DNA of 64,000 bases from Ochotona curzoniae (Eukaryota; Chordata; Mammalia; Lagomorpha; Ochotonidae). Position numbers and translations under genes: made by a program. The notes under the pieces were generated by a model. The model did no database searches. It was not told where the DNA came from and saw only the letters and a list, made by a program, of their open reading frames with translations. The DNA lies in NCBI RefSeq assembly GCF_017591425.1, contig NW_024467121.1, forward strand, positions 186,001-250,000. The letters run 5' to 3'. Positions 32,630 to 42,492 of the stretch are shown here, one piece after another (position 1 is the first letter of the stretch; each line of letters begins with the position of its first letter).

Positions 32630-32918
32630 ATTTCTTTTTTAATTAATTTTTTTACTAGAAAGTCAGATGCCATTCAAGCAGAAGCAACCCTAACCCTAAC
32701 CCAGCTGAGCGATCAAAAGCTAGGAGTCTGGAGCTTCTTCCGGGTCTCCCACAGGGGTGCAAGAGTCCTGAGGTTTTGGGCTGTCCTTGACTGCTTCCCC
32801 AGGCCACAAGCAGGGAGCTGGACAGGAAGCGGACTACCAGGATTAAAACTGGCACCCATATGGGATCCCAGCGCATTCAAGGCAAGGACTTTAGCCATTA
32901 GGCTACAGCGCTGGGCCC
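32630..32918 (-). mobile_element. C-SINE, pika-type, split at its tail
   Basis: Begins TTAATTAATTTTTTTACTAG and ends with the head complement GCTACAGCGCTGGGCCC. CTACTATTTT to the right (about 32922) matches CTACTATTTT left of the preceding copy (about 32289), so the two share one outer duplication. An internal segment holds telomere-like hexamers. Confidence 0.92.
32686..32703 (+). repeat. Telomere-like (CCCTAA)n, almost three units
   Basis: AACCCTAACCCTAACCCA lies inside the SINE where other copies have CCAAGCGGCCGCAACGGCC-like sequence. Confidence 0.9.
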
Positions 32919-32931
32919 TATGCTACTATTT

Positions 32932-33879
32932 TCAACCTGATAGTCTTTATAATTCCTCCCTTGTTATATTTATCACTGAAACAGTTTTAAAAAAACTTTT
33001 TAACTGAAATATCTTTTTAGCAATAAGTGTAAATTTGTATGAAAATATCACACGTTGATTTGGACTTATGCTATTTAAGTTGTTTATTAATTACACAAAA
33101 AGGATTAAGTTGTCAGTTTATTATCAAGAGCTCAAGAGATAGAACTAGCCAGAAACTATAAATCTGGAACTCAGCCGCCACAAACTTAATACATACCCTG
33201 GGGCTAAGTAACACAGAGGAGGGAGGGAAGGCAGTCTGACAGGAAAAGACAGCCAAAATGTAAGAACCAGGAGATGTAGCCACTGAGATAAGAAAACCAA
33301 GAGAGATTAAAACCATTTAAATTAATGTGGTTCAAGGCCAGCTAATGGTGCTGCATGCCTTAGCAGGTTAGTGGAGACCAGATCAAACTTTCAGTAAGAA
33401 TGCTTCACCCTTGACCTTCCCTGTATTGTATTTAGAAGCAAAACTTTCTATCTACACTCCCCAAAGTGGCTGACGACCCTGATGTTCCAATGTATACACA
33501 AACACAAAGAAGAAAGTGCCAACCTACCTTAGCTTTTAAAGGAAATATGCCAAACATACAATGTTTTGTCATTACCATCCAACTTCTCAAAATAAGGGTG
33601 TTGAAGAAGTAGAAAAAGGCACTCACTCAATTTCATGTATCCAAGGAGATATATCCTGAGTAGCAGCTATGTCAAAATAGGGCTTAAGCAGATAACAGAA
33701 CAGAAAGTGGTGAATGTAGGCCTCTACTCTCAAATCCAATCCAATCACAATTATAATTTGTGTTATAATTCAAAATAAAAGACCAGCAGACTTCTAAGTC
33801 ACTGTTTCTTAGACAGAGGTCAGCACCAACACAACCCTGCTGCAGCTGATGGCCGTGAGATGGCCACTCCACAGAGCTG
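32932..33879. other. No gene; unclassified
   Basis: 950 bp with no recognised repeat. The T-rich stretch at 32990-33010 and short frames on the minus strand show nothing specific. Confidence 0.4.
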
Positions 33880-34010
33880 CTGCCGGCGTGAAAATGGTAC
33901 AACACTTTCAGAAAGAATGTTGGCAATGTGATTCAAGAGCTTCTAAAGAATTTCCCATTTCTTCAGAGACTTAAAACTATTTCTGGAAATCTAAAGAAAT
34001 TAGTCTACAA
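33880..34010 (+). mobile_element. Old L1 ORF2-derived fragment, tentative
   Basis: GAAAATGGTACAACACTTTC, TTGGCAATGTGATTCAAGAGC and ATTTCTGGAAATCTAAAG follow the order of the L1 region just upstream of the ORF2 C-terminus, without an open frame. Confidence 0.45.
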
Positions 34011-34344
34011 TTAGGAGGGGAAAAAAAACCTTTGAATTCATGAAACTTTTTGTATACAAAATCATTCTAAACTAAGTAACCATTTTAAAGGAAATAGGTA
34101 AATTACAGTGAAAATACAATAAAATTCTATATGGCTTTTTTTAAAAAACACAGAAAATGAAAAACATACCAAATGAGCAAAACAAAAAAAAAAAATTACA
34201 TTACCATAATCACACAGGCATGTAAAAGAACAAAAACAGGAGAAGGAGTTTTTGTTTAAAAGACAGTGAAGAAATATGAAAAGCAAACTGTCGGCAGAGT
34301 CGATAAGGTTGAGCAAGACACATATCAAGGTGCAAGGTTCTCAA

Positions 34345-34423
34345 GGGAAAAGATTTACTGGAATATGGGGAAAGGAGAAATCCCTGAGCCTATGAAACTG
34401 CATCATAAAATAATTAAAAGAAA
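34345..34423 (+). mobile_element. L1 3' end, lagomorph type
   Basis: GGAATATGGGGAAAGGAGAAATCCC followed by GAGCCTATGAAACTGCATCATAAAATAATTAAA matches the 3' terminus of the L1 copies at 22.1 and 45.6 kb. Confidence 0.8.
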
Positions 34424-34438
34424 GGGGGGGTGGGGGGA
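34424..34438 (+). repeat. G-rich run
   Basis: GGGGGGGTGGGGGG directly downstream of the L1 3' end. Confidence 0.9.
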
Positions 34439-35030
34439 GAAAAGGACAGAAACGGATGTTTCTTGAAGTGGGAACCAGGCTAGCACACACAGGAGAAGAA
34501 AAGTCCATCATTAACCTCACTGAAAGGTCAAGTGACTCCTTGCAATCTTCTCCCTTTCCACCCACGCCTACTGTTCCTCAGTACAGATTATTAACTATGA
34601 CCAGCTCCAGATTACACATGAAAACCCGGAGCACAAATTTAGAAAACACTATTACATGTGACCCAATACCGAACTGGCTATAGATTCTGGATGGCAATAT
34701 GCCATCAATGTATCACCCTGCTTACATTTGTGCTAGGTTACTAGAAAATAAACTGTATTCACCATATACTCTATTAGAAGCAACAATAATGGTCCAGAAA
34801 TAAATTATAAGAGGCAACTAAATTCATTTTACAGAAACTAATCATAATACATATAATCTTATATAAAGGTATTCAAAAGTAAAAGTAAACTGTATCCATT
34901 AAAATTATTTATAAAAAATACCTAAAAGACTGCAAAATTCTACAGCCAAACTAAATTCATCAACAGTCCAAACTACTGTTAATGTATGCTAACTTCAGTT
35001 GAAAAGCCTATGGAACATTATTATTTTTTT
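34439..35030. other. No gene; unclassified
   Basis: AT-rich, especially 34780-34980. No repeat or exon-like structure. Confidence 0.35.
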
Positions 35031-35045
35031 AGAATCACTGCTCTT

Positions 35046-35377
35046 GGGCCTGGCGCGGTGGCGCAGTGGTTAAGGTCCTCGCCTTGCATGCCCGGGATTC
35101 CATATGGGCGCCGGTTCTATCCTGGCAGCCCGCTTCCCTTCCAGCTCCCTGCCTGTGGCCCGGGAAAGCAGTCGAGGACGGCCCAAAGCTTTGGGAACCT
35201 GCACCCGCGTGGGAGACCCAGAAGAGGCTCCTGGCTTCAGATCGGCATAGCATCGACCGTTGAGCTCACTTGGGGAGTGAATCATCGGACGGAAGATCTT
35301 CCTCTCTGTCTCTCCTCTCTGTATATCCGCCTTTCCAATAAAAAAATAATAAAAATAAAATCTTCAAAAAAAAAAAA
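35046..35377 (+). mobile_element. C-SINE, youngest subfamily, full length
   Basis: Head GGGCCTGGCGCGGTGGCGCAG, GCATGCCCGGGATTCC, B box with one base missing (GGTTCTATCC), and end CCAATAAAAAAATAATAAAAATAAAATCTTC plus A-run. A perfect 15-bp duplication AGAATCACTGCTCTT lies at 35031-35045 and 35378-35392, so the copy is recent. Confidence 0.98.
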
Positions 35378-35411
35378 AGAATCACTGCTCTTAAGAGTGA
35401 ACAGAAAAGAA

Positions 35412-35660
35412 TTCCAGGGGCCAGAGCTGGTTTAAGTCCCAGCTGCTCCACTTGCAATACAGCTTGCTGCTAATGGTGTGGGAAAGCAGCAGACACTGGC
35501 CTAAGTTCTCAGGCAGGGCTCTGCACCCACATGGGAGATCTGGAAGAGGCTCCCGGTTTGGCACCTGCCCAACCCCAGCAACTAAGCCATGTGAGGAGCG
35601 AACCAGCAGATGGACAATTCTCCTCTCTCTCTCTCTCAAATACATCCTTAAAAAAAGAAA
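35412..35660 (+). mobile_element. C-SINE, old, head shortened
   Basis: GGGGCCAGAGCTGGTTTAAGTCCCAG joins the start of the head directly to the B-box region, losing about 40 bp. The body and the CTCTCTCTCTCTCAAATAC end are intact. Confidence 0.85.
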
Positions 35661-35682
35661 AGGAAAAAGGTCAACAAAGAAT

Positions 35683-35805
35683 AGCAGTTAAGAACAAAGT
35701 CAGACTATTGGTGTTTGAATCCTGGCTCCAGTAATTACTATCTCTATGTTCCTCTCAGTGCCTTAGTTTTCTCATCTGGAACAAAAAGAAAGTACCCATA
35801 ATGCA
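35683..35805 (+). mobile_element. MIR SINE, sense
   Basis: AATAGCAGTTAAGAACAAAG, TGTTTGAATCCTGGCTCCAG (B box) and TGCCTTAGTTTTCTCATCTGG follow the MIR consensus. Confidence 0.87.
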
Positions 35806-35845
35806 GGATTGTTTTGGATCCTAAAGGATTGAGAAGGTGACCTGG

Positions 35846-35966
35846 GCTAAGTTCTGGAGAGGCACAGAGATGATGGTTGCACAACATCATGTACATATTT
35901 GATGTCACACTCATCTGCATATGTTAAAACAGCCAATTTTGTTACACGTTTTACAGCTTGAAAGTA
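35846..35966 (+). mobile_element. Old L1 3' UTR fragment
   Basis: TTCTGGAGAGGCACAGAGATG, ATGGTTGCACAACATCATG and GTTAAAACAGCCAATTTTG resemble the L1M 3' UTR. Confidence 0.72.
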
Positions 35967-36867
35967 AGGCTATCATCTATTTCCTGTTTGCCACTGAAGC
36001 ATTTTAATTTCCCTAGAAAGAAAGCAATTACATTTTACATGAAACTACACAAATTTAGGATGTCTACAATCTTTATTAATTAAAAGCATTTTCTTAGGGT
36101 ACTAATAAAATTTCTAGGTTCAGACTTTAAAAATAAATTTCAAAATAATGTGCTATGACAACATTCTGATGTTCAAATTATATAACAAATTCTCAGGCAA
36201 AGATGTACTCTTTGAAAGTTGGCAATATTACCCTTCTCACAGCAACAAAACAAAAATACACTGCTCTAATGTGAAGCAATCTGGAAACAAAGCTCTAAAC
36301 CTTTTCTCTGAACACAAGCACTTTAAAGTTCCTTCTACGGAAGTGCCCAAGTCTTTACAGACCTTAAATACAACCAATTGCAAATAGCAACAGAAATCTC
36401 CAAAAGCTTGTTTTCAAATAAAACCTTGCAAAATAGCCCCAAACCAATTCTCTCTGATTACAAAATGAGCCTGTGGTGGAAAAGGACAGAGAATACCAAT
36501 TTACTATACCCTATACTGACTGACAATGTTTGTTGCATAGCAACAAGATTCTGCAGCCTGAAAACAGCAGAGAACTCCTTTTCTTAATTTGCCAAGCCAC
36601 AATTAACCCCATCAAGGTTGAGCAAGTATGAAAAAACAAAATTCACATAGAATACTACTGACATCAGAAGTCTAATGATACACACTCTAAAAATATAAAA
36701 CCACAAGCCAAATCCCAACCTATTTACATCTTGAAAGTAATGATATGCCTTTGCTCTCAATGTTTCTATACATCTAAAAAAAATCCTGCTAAAGCTCATT
36801 TTTGGACCACATGTCTTTTGAAAACATCATCTTTAAGTTGGTTTCTTGTTTTGGTTTTTTTTTTCCA
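35967..36867. other. No gene; unclassified
   Basis: 900 bp, AT-rich, no repeat recognised. Frames at 36148-36587 lack domains. Confidence 0.4.
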
Positions 36868-37160
36868 TTTTTGAGAGGCAGGAAGAGCAACATACATAAA
36901 GCTCCAATCTGATGGTTCACCCGGCACCCATGCCTGCAATTGTTGGGGCTTGACTTGGCCAAAGTCAGGAGCCAGGAGCTCAATCGGCATCAGTGGCAGG
37001 GACCCAACTAGCTGAGCCATCGACTACCTGCTGCCTCCCAGGGTTCATATGAACAGGAAGCTGTAATCAGAAGTGGGGCTGGAACTCAATCTTAGCCACT
37101 CTAAAACAGGATGCAAGCATCACAGGAACATCTTAACAACTGTGCCACTCACCCACCCCA
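36868..37160 (-). mobile_element. C-SINE, oldest class
   Basis: TTTTTGAGAGGCAGGAAGAGC, GGAGCCAGGAGCTCAATCGG, CAGTGGCAGGGACCCAAC, and TTAACAACTGTGCCACTCACCCACC at the head side are recognisable but diverged. Confidence 0.72.
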
Positions 37161-37313
37161 GGGTTTTTCCCTTTAACAATGCTAAGCCTCACCTAAGTAA
37201 TACATTAAATGCATAAAAAAATCCATTTAAAACATTTCAAAAAAAAAAAAAAGTCCATTAATAGCTACTCTATTAATGTCGCTTGAGAAAATACGATTCA
37301 AAAGCACCCTGAT

Positions 37314-37558
37314 GGGGCCAATGTTCTGTGCAGCACATCAAACTCACATCCTGCTTTCTCCACTTCTGATACAGCTCCCCAATTCTCTGTAACGCTAGAC
37401 AGCCCAAAATTCGGGTAGCTATCACTCCAGTAGGAGTCCAGGATAAAGTGCTTGCCTCCTGCCTTTAATCTGGCTCAAATCTGGTTGATGTAGAAAATGA
37501 ATCAGTGGTTGGATGATCTGTCACTCCCCTGCTCCATTGTTCTGTCTTTAACAAACAA
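37314..37558 (+). mobile_element. C-SINE, old
   Basis: GGGGCCAATGTTCTGTGCAGC, CCACTTCTGATACAGCTCCC and CTGTCTTTAACAAACAAG remain; the middle is short. Confidence 0.7.
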
Positions 37559-37633
37559 GCAAAAAAAAAAGCCTTAACAAGCAATTACTAAAAATAAAAG
37601 CACCTTGAACTTACTTTAAAAAAAAAAAAAAAA

Positions 37634-37945
37634 GATCGATTTATTTTTATTGGAAAGGCAGATCTACAAGAGAGGAGATACAAAGATCCTCCATCCAATG
37701 ATTCACTTCCCAAGTGGCAGCAACAGCCAGAGCTAAGCCAATCTTAAGCCAGGAGACAGGAGCTTCTTCCGGATCTCCCACGCAGCTGCAGGGTCCCAAG
37801 GACTTGGGCTTTCCTCTACTGCTTTCCAAGGCCACAGGCAGGGAGCTGAATGGGAAGTGGAGCAGCCGGGACATGAACTGGTACCCATACGGGATCCCAG
37901 CGGTTACAAGGCGAGAATTTAACCACTAGGCTATCAGACTGGGCC
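37634..37945 (-). mobile_element. C-SINE, pika-type, full length
   Basis: GATCGATTTATTTTTATTGG, CAGGGTCCCAAGGACTTGGG, GAGCAGCCGGGACATGAACTGG and GCTATCAGACTGGGCC. Tail-to-tail with the old copy at its left. Confidence 0.94.
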
Positions 37946-38164
37946 AGATCTTGCCTTTAATCTATCAATCATAAAAGTGTATATAACACATTCAAAATCT
38001 ATCATCTTTGTATTACAAAGCTTAGTGTACATATGGTTCTGAGAGTCTTAAAAAAAAGTCTACATCTGTCCCAAGATCCCACAAATTGTAAATCACTAAT
38101 CATAAAAATTAAAATCACTATAAAGACCTTATTCTAAGTGCAAAAAGGTCTGGAAGCAAACAAT
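37946..38164. other. No gene; unclassified
   Basis: Short unique-looking stretch between a SINE and a possible MIR. Confidence 0.3.
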
Positions 38165-38262
38165 GGTGGGTTTGGGTCCAGGTTTACCCCTCACTAGCCG
38201 TGTATTCACATACATTAATAAAGAGAATACCTACTCTACAAGGGGGCTTAAAGATTAGAAGA
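38165..38262 (+). mobile_element. MIR SINE fragment, weak
   Basis: GTTTGGGTCCAGGTTTACCC then CTCACTAGCCGTGTATTCAC, and AATACCTACTCTACAAGGGGGC resembles MIR in sense orientation with a middle loss. Confidence 0.45.
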
Positions 38263-38439
38263 AATAATAAAAAGGAAGTACATGGCACATTGGTTTCATT
38301 CCTTTTTCCATCAAGCCTTAACACAATCCAGCTCCATCTGCAACATTCCCTACACAAGATCCAGTACAAGAGTTGATACAGAATTAGATGTGATCTTGAA
38401 GCCACAAAATGAAATGTGTGAGGTAAACAGCACTGGAAG

Positions 38440-38595
38440 GTAAAATAGAGGCTACAAATAAAAGCAAATGTTCCAGAGCTATGAGGACTTTGATTTGAAT
38501 CTCAGCTGTCACTCACCAACGGTGTGACTTCAGCCAAATCTCTTAAACACTCTTAGCCTTGGTTTCCCCTCCATTGTCAAGAAGCCCAGATAACA
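38440..38595 (+). mobile_element. MIR SINE, sense
   Basis: GATTTGAATCTCAGCTGTC, CTCACCAACGGTGTGAC, CAAATCTCTTAAACACTC and AGCCTTGGTTTCCCC are clear MIR blocks in order. Confidence 0.9.
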
Positions 38596-38887
38596 CGAAT
38601 CTCATGGCTTATTCTAATGTAGTAAGTGAAATGACCCATGCAAATTGGTCTCACCCATGTTTACATGCTCAGCCACAGCTATTACTTATCAAATATCCAC
38701 TTATTTTACTAAAAGTAATCATAGAACAGCTCACATGCTTTGCAATAAGTGTAAGCAAATGTTACCTAAAGGTTCACCTCACAGCTGCTCTGGTCTATGG
38801 CCAAAGGACCATGTCATGCCGAGGTTAGATCCTCAGTCACTGATCCACTGAGTCAGTGAGGAAAATTTCTATCACAAAATGATCTTT
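38596..38887. other. No gene; unclassified
   Basis: No repeat recognised. This is the undisturbed left flank of the L1 insertion. Confidence 0.3.
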
Positions 38888-38901
38888 AGAAACAATGAGT
38901 T

Positions 38902-39787
38902 GGCCCACATAAACAAGAACACCAACGACGCTTGCTGGCGAGGATGCGGGGAAAAGGGAACCTAACGCCATTGCGCTGGAGACTGCAAATTGGTGCAGCC
39001 TTTATGGAAAATCATCCTGAGAACACTCAAACAACTCAAAATCTGCATACCATATGACCCAGCAATAGCACTCCTAGGAATATATCAAAACACCTGATTT
39101 TACGACAAACAACATGATCCCTATGTTCATTGCAGCACAATCAGTAATTGCAAAAAACTGGACGCAACCGAAATGCCCATCACATAAGATTGAAAGAAAG
39201 CTTTGTTCATCTACCCATGGACTACTACTCCAGCTATATAAAAAAACAAAATGCATTTCTTTGTGCTAAATGGGCCAACTGAAACTATAATGCTAAGGGA
39301 AATGGCGAATCCCAAAAGATTAGATGACCACCTGTTTGCCTTGATTTAACCTGTAATTTTTTTGTTTGTGGTTTGTTATTTTTTGACCTGTCATTGAACA
39401 GTCTCAACCAGATGTTTCGAAGAGGAACTTAGCAAAATTTATAACATATTGTTTACCAATACTATTCGATTAAATTCCATAATGTTGTATATGATCCTGA
39501 GCCTTGTTGGGGCTTTTTAACTGACCGGATTTTACTCTGTTTAGACCCTATCTTCGACGCATAGAAGGTCTCCCCAAGAGGCCACTGAACTTATCTGGAC
39601 AATAGACGCTGACGTTAGGCTAGGCATGTGTTTGCAAGCAAGTTAATCTCAACTGAACTTGAACTATGGGTTATGCAACAAGGTGAAAATCCACCATGGG
39701 GGGGAGGGTATGGGAGGGGTGGGGGGAATCCCCAGCGCCTATAAAACTGTACTACATAATACAATGTAAGCAACAATAAAAAAAAAA
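38902..39787 (+). mobile_element. L1, lagomorph type, 5' truncated 3' end
   Basis: Starts inside the ORF2 C-terminal region (CCATATGACCCAGCAATAGC at 39049-39068), continues into a 3' UTR of about 430 bp with a G-rich tract at 39698-39726, and ends in an A-run. A perfect 14-bp duplication AGAAACAATGAGTT flanks it at 38888-38901 and 39788-39801. The ORF2 remnant has stops and is dead. Confidence 0.96.
39698..39726 (+). other. G-quadruplex motif in the L1 3' UTR
   Basis: Five G-tracts of 3-7 bases are separated by loops of 1-3 bases. L1 3' UTRs in several mammals carry such G-rich tracts. Confidence 0.9.
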
Positions 39788-39914
39788 AGAAACAATGAGT
39801 TATATTTATTTTAAAATGTGTACTGAATTAACAACGAAGTACAATCATTTCTTCACACATGCTGTAATTCTTTTACAGAAACTGCTTTTTCACTTCTTAA
39901 GAGTCCCTGGGAGC

Positions 39915-40205
39915 AGGTGTTTAGTCCAGTGCTTACTGAGTAGGTCGGAATCTGGTTAAGACACCTACATCTGACATTGGAGAACCTGGGTTCAATTCAC
40001 TGCTTAGGCTGATTCCAGATTTCTGCCAAGGATCCTAGGAAGCAGAGGTGATGGCTCAAGTACCGGGGTGTTTGCTATCCACATGTGAGGTCTGGACTAA
40101 CAGGCTTTGGGCCTCCACTCCTCCAGTCCTTCCACACCTCTACCACTGCAGGTATTTGAGAAATGAACCAGCAGATGGGATCTGTGCGTTTGTAACAATG
40201 ACGCA
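39915..40205 (+). mobile_element. C-SINE, old
   Basis: AAGACACCTACATCTGACATTGG, CTGGGTTCAATTCACTGC (B box), CCACATGTGAGGTCTGGAC and GAAATGAACCAGCAGATGG. Confidence 0.82.
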
Positions 40206-40251
40206 AAAAAAAAATCCCAATGTGGGCTTCTATCAAATTACTTTTATTTTT

Positions 40252-40585
40252 TTTTAAGATTTATTTTCATTATTTTTTATTTTTTTTATTGGAAAGGTGG
40301 ATATACAGAGAGGAGAGACAGAGAGGAAGATCTTCCGTCCGATGATTCACTCCCCAAGTGAGCACAACGGTCGATGCTATGCCAATCCGAAGCCAGGAGC
40401 CTCTTCCGGGTCTCCCACACATGGATGCAGGTTCCCAAAGCTTTGGGCCGTCCTCGACTGCTTTCCCGGGCCACAGGCAGGGAGCTAGAAGGGAAGCGGG
40501 GATGCTGGGATAGAACCGGCGCCCATATGGGATCCCGGGAGTGCAAGGCGAGGACCTTAATCACTTGCGCCACCGCGCCAGGCCC
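40252..40585 (-). mobile_element. C-SINE, youngest subfamily, full length
   Basis: T-run, GAAGATCTTCCGTCCGATG, a GGTTCTATCCC-type B box in complement (GGGATAGAACCGG), and head complement GCCACCGCGCCAGGCCC. ATCAAAT flanks it at 40232-40238 and 40586-40592, and the repeat continues with mismatches. Confidence 0.96.
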
Positions 40586-40604
40586 ATCAAATGATTTTTA
40601 GAAT

Positions 40605-40634
40605 AAAAACACTTTATTTGAAGATCAGAATTTA
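40605..40634 (-). mobile_element. C-SINE: tail piece, split by a nested SINE
   Basis: CACTTTATTTGAAGATCAGAATTTA is the tail of the minus-strand copy that resumes at 40957. Confidence 0.72.
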
Positions 40635-40956
40635 AGCCTGGAGCGGCAGCCTAGTGACTAAATTCCTCACCTTGCATCCCTTGGGATCCCATATGGATGC
40701 CAGTTCGTGTCCTGGCTTCTCCATTTCCCATTCAGCTCCCTGCCTGTGGCCTGAAAGAAAACAGTAGAGGACAGCCCAAAGCGTTGGGAACCTGTGCCAG
40801 TGTGGGAGATCCGGAAGCATCTCCTAGCTCCTGGCTCTGGATCGGTTCAGCTCCAGCAATGGCAGCCACTTGGGGAATGAACTAGTGGAAGAAATACCTT
40901 TCTCTCTCTCTCTCCTTATCTCTGTATATCTACCTTTCCAATTAAAAAAAAAAAAG
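40635..40956 (+). mobile_element. C-SINE, pika-type, full length, nested
   Basis: Head AGCCTGGAGCGGCAGCCTAGTG, GGGATCCCATATGGATGCC, end TTTCCAATTAAAAAAAA. Perfect 10-bp duplication TCAGAATTTA at 40625-40634 and 40957-40966. Confidence 0.95.
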
Positions 40957-41265
40957 TCAGAATTTACAGAGACAGGAAGCGACAGAGTGATCTTCCATCT
41001 CTGAGTCACTCCTGAAATGGCAACAACGGCCAGGGCTGAGCCAGGAGCTTTATCCAGGCTTCCTACATGGGTGACAGATGAACAAACACTTGAACCATCC
41101 TCTGCTGCTCCCTGAGGCTTTGGACCATCCTCGACTACTTTCCCCAGGCCACAGGCAGGAGGCTGGATGGAAAACAGGGCCACTGGGATTAGAACTGGCG
41201 CCCATATGGGATCCCAGTACATTCAAGGTGAGGACTTCAAGCACTATGCTATCATGCTGGGCCCA
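40957..41265 (-). mobile_element. C-SINE, mosaic body, continuation of 40605
   Basis: The tail side has the old form (GGGTGACAGATG.. ACACTTGAACCATCC) and the head side the pika form (GAGGCTTTGGACCATCCTCGAC, GATTAGAACTGGCGCCC). The segment resembling ACCATCCTC is present twice, 35 bp apart. Confidence 0.85.
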
Positions 41266-41550
41266 AAACACCAAACACTTAAATATTTTAAATATCACTG
41301 CAAACAGAGTAGGGCAGGCCATTAACCCAGTAAAACTGGGATCCTCACAGGAAGAAGAAAATGTCACATGAACACAGAAGTGACATAGGGAAAAGACAAC
41401 CATATATGACCAGAGAGCAAGGATTGGAACAGCCTGTCAGCAAGCACCGGAAAGTGGGGAATGGCACTGCCCCAACACTCCAGACTTAACAGGCAACTCC
41501 AATTCTGGTCCGAGTTTCCAACCTGAGGGATGACTTACCAGCCCCATGGT
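41266..41550. other. No gene; unclassified
   Basis: No repeat seen; the left flank of a young SINE. Confidence 0.3.
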
Positions 41551-41580
41551 AAAAAGGAAGCTAGTTTGGGCCCGGCGCGG

Positions 41581-41647
41581 TGGCGCAAGTGGTTAAAGGT
41601 CCTCGCCTTGCACGCCCGGGATCCCATATGGGCGCCGGTTCTAATCC
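41581..41647 (+). promoter_or_regulatory. Internal Pol III promoter (A box and B box) of the young C-SINE
   Basis: A box TGGCGCAAGTGG at 41581-41592 carries one extra A. B box GGTTCTAATCC at 41637-41647 fits the tRNA-type consensus. Whether it is active is not known from sequence. Confidence 0.85.
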
Positions 41648-41880
41648 CGGCAGCCCCGCTTCCCTTCCAGCTCCCTGCCTGTGGCCCGGGAAAGCAGTCG
41701 AGGACGGCCCAGGGCTTTGGGAACCTGCACCTGCGTGGGAGACCCGGAAGAGGCTCCTGGCTTCGGATCGGCATAGTATCGGCCCGTTGAGCTCACTTGG
41801 GGAGTGAATCATCGGACGGAAGATCTTCCTCTCTGTCTCTCCTCTCTGTATATCCGCCTTTCCAATGAAAAAATAATAAA

Positions 41881-41891
41881 AATAAATCTTT
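41881..41891 (+). terminator. AATAAA and TCTTT at the SINE 3' end
   Basis: AATAAA at 41881-41886 runs into TCTTT at 41887-41891. This pairing of a polyadenylation signal and a weak Pol III terminator is the hallmark of T+ SINEs, which include rabbit C, mouse B2 and dog Can. Confidence 0.8.
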
Positions 41892-42090
41892 AAAAAGGAA
41901 GCTAGTTCTTTTCAATAAATATGTAAATACTGGTTTTGTTTCTCTGGAAAACCCTGAATGATACTTTGGTGAGCATTTACATAACAGAGGAAACAAAGAG
42001 TAGACTTCAAGGTCACAAAAGATAACATGCCTGCTTTAAAACTGTAACCCAGATCAGCACGTATTTAAGTTTCTCTAAAACCTAACTGTA

Positions 42091-42405
42091 GGGCCCGGCG
42101 CGGTGGCACAGTGGTTAAGGTCCTCGCCTTGCATGCCCGGGATCCCATATGGGCGCCGGTTCTATCCCAGTAGCTCCACTTTCCATCCAGCTCCCTGTCT
42201 GTGGCCTGGGAAAGCAGTCGAGGACAGCCCAAAGCTTTGGGACCCTGCACCCATGTGTGGGAGACCCGGAAGAGGCTCCTGGCTTTGGACCGGCATAGCA
42301 TCGGCCGTTGTGCTCACTTGGGGAGTGAATCATCGGACGGAAGATCTTCCTCTCTGTATATCCGCCTTTCCAATAAAAATAAAATAAATCTTTAAAAAAA
42401 TAAAA
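42091..42405 (+). mobile_element. C-SINE, youngest subfamily, full length
   Basis: Head GGGCCCGGCGCGGTGGCACAG, GCATGCCCGGGATCCC, one-base-short B box GGTTCTATCC, end CCAATAAAAATAAAATAAATCTTT. TAACTGTA occurs on both flanks (42083-42090 and 42413-42420). Confidence 0.97.
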
Positions 42406-42492
42406 TAACACTTAACTGTACTGGCGTTCCATATGCTTCATAGACTCAGTTGGAAAGAACCCTAACAGTTAATCTATAAAAGAGAATCACTG

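Larger units (their letters stand above)
41567..41891 (+). mobile_element. C-SINE, youngest subfamily, full length, near-intact
   Basis: Head GGGCCCGGCGCGGTGGCGCAAGTGG, intact B box, diagnostic ATCGGCATAGTATCGGCCC and CCAATGAAAAAATAAT, and end AATAAATCTTT. A perfect 16-bp duplication AAAAAGGAAGCTAGTT lies at 41551-41566 and 41892-41907. Of all copies here it looks most like a transcription-competent one. Confidence 0.98.

Noticed and set aside
32321..33007. Longest open frame in the window, 228 codons on the + strand
   Set aside because: It runs through two minus-strand C-SINEs in succession; the same peptide patterns occur in many other copies.
34986..35435. 149-codon open frame on the + strand
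   Set aside because: It crosses the young C-SINE at 35046 and its A-tail.
41581..41647. A genuine tRNA gene suggested by A and B boxes
   Set aside because: The boxes belong to a SINE head; no tRNA cloverleaf with anticodon and acceptor stem can be drawn, and the same head recurs dozens of times.
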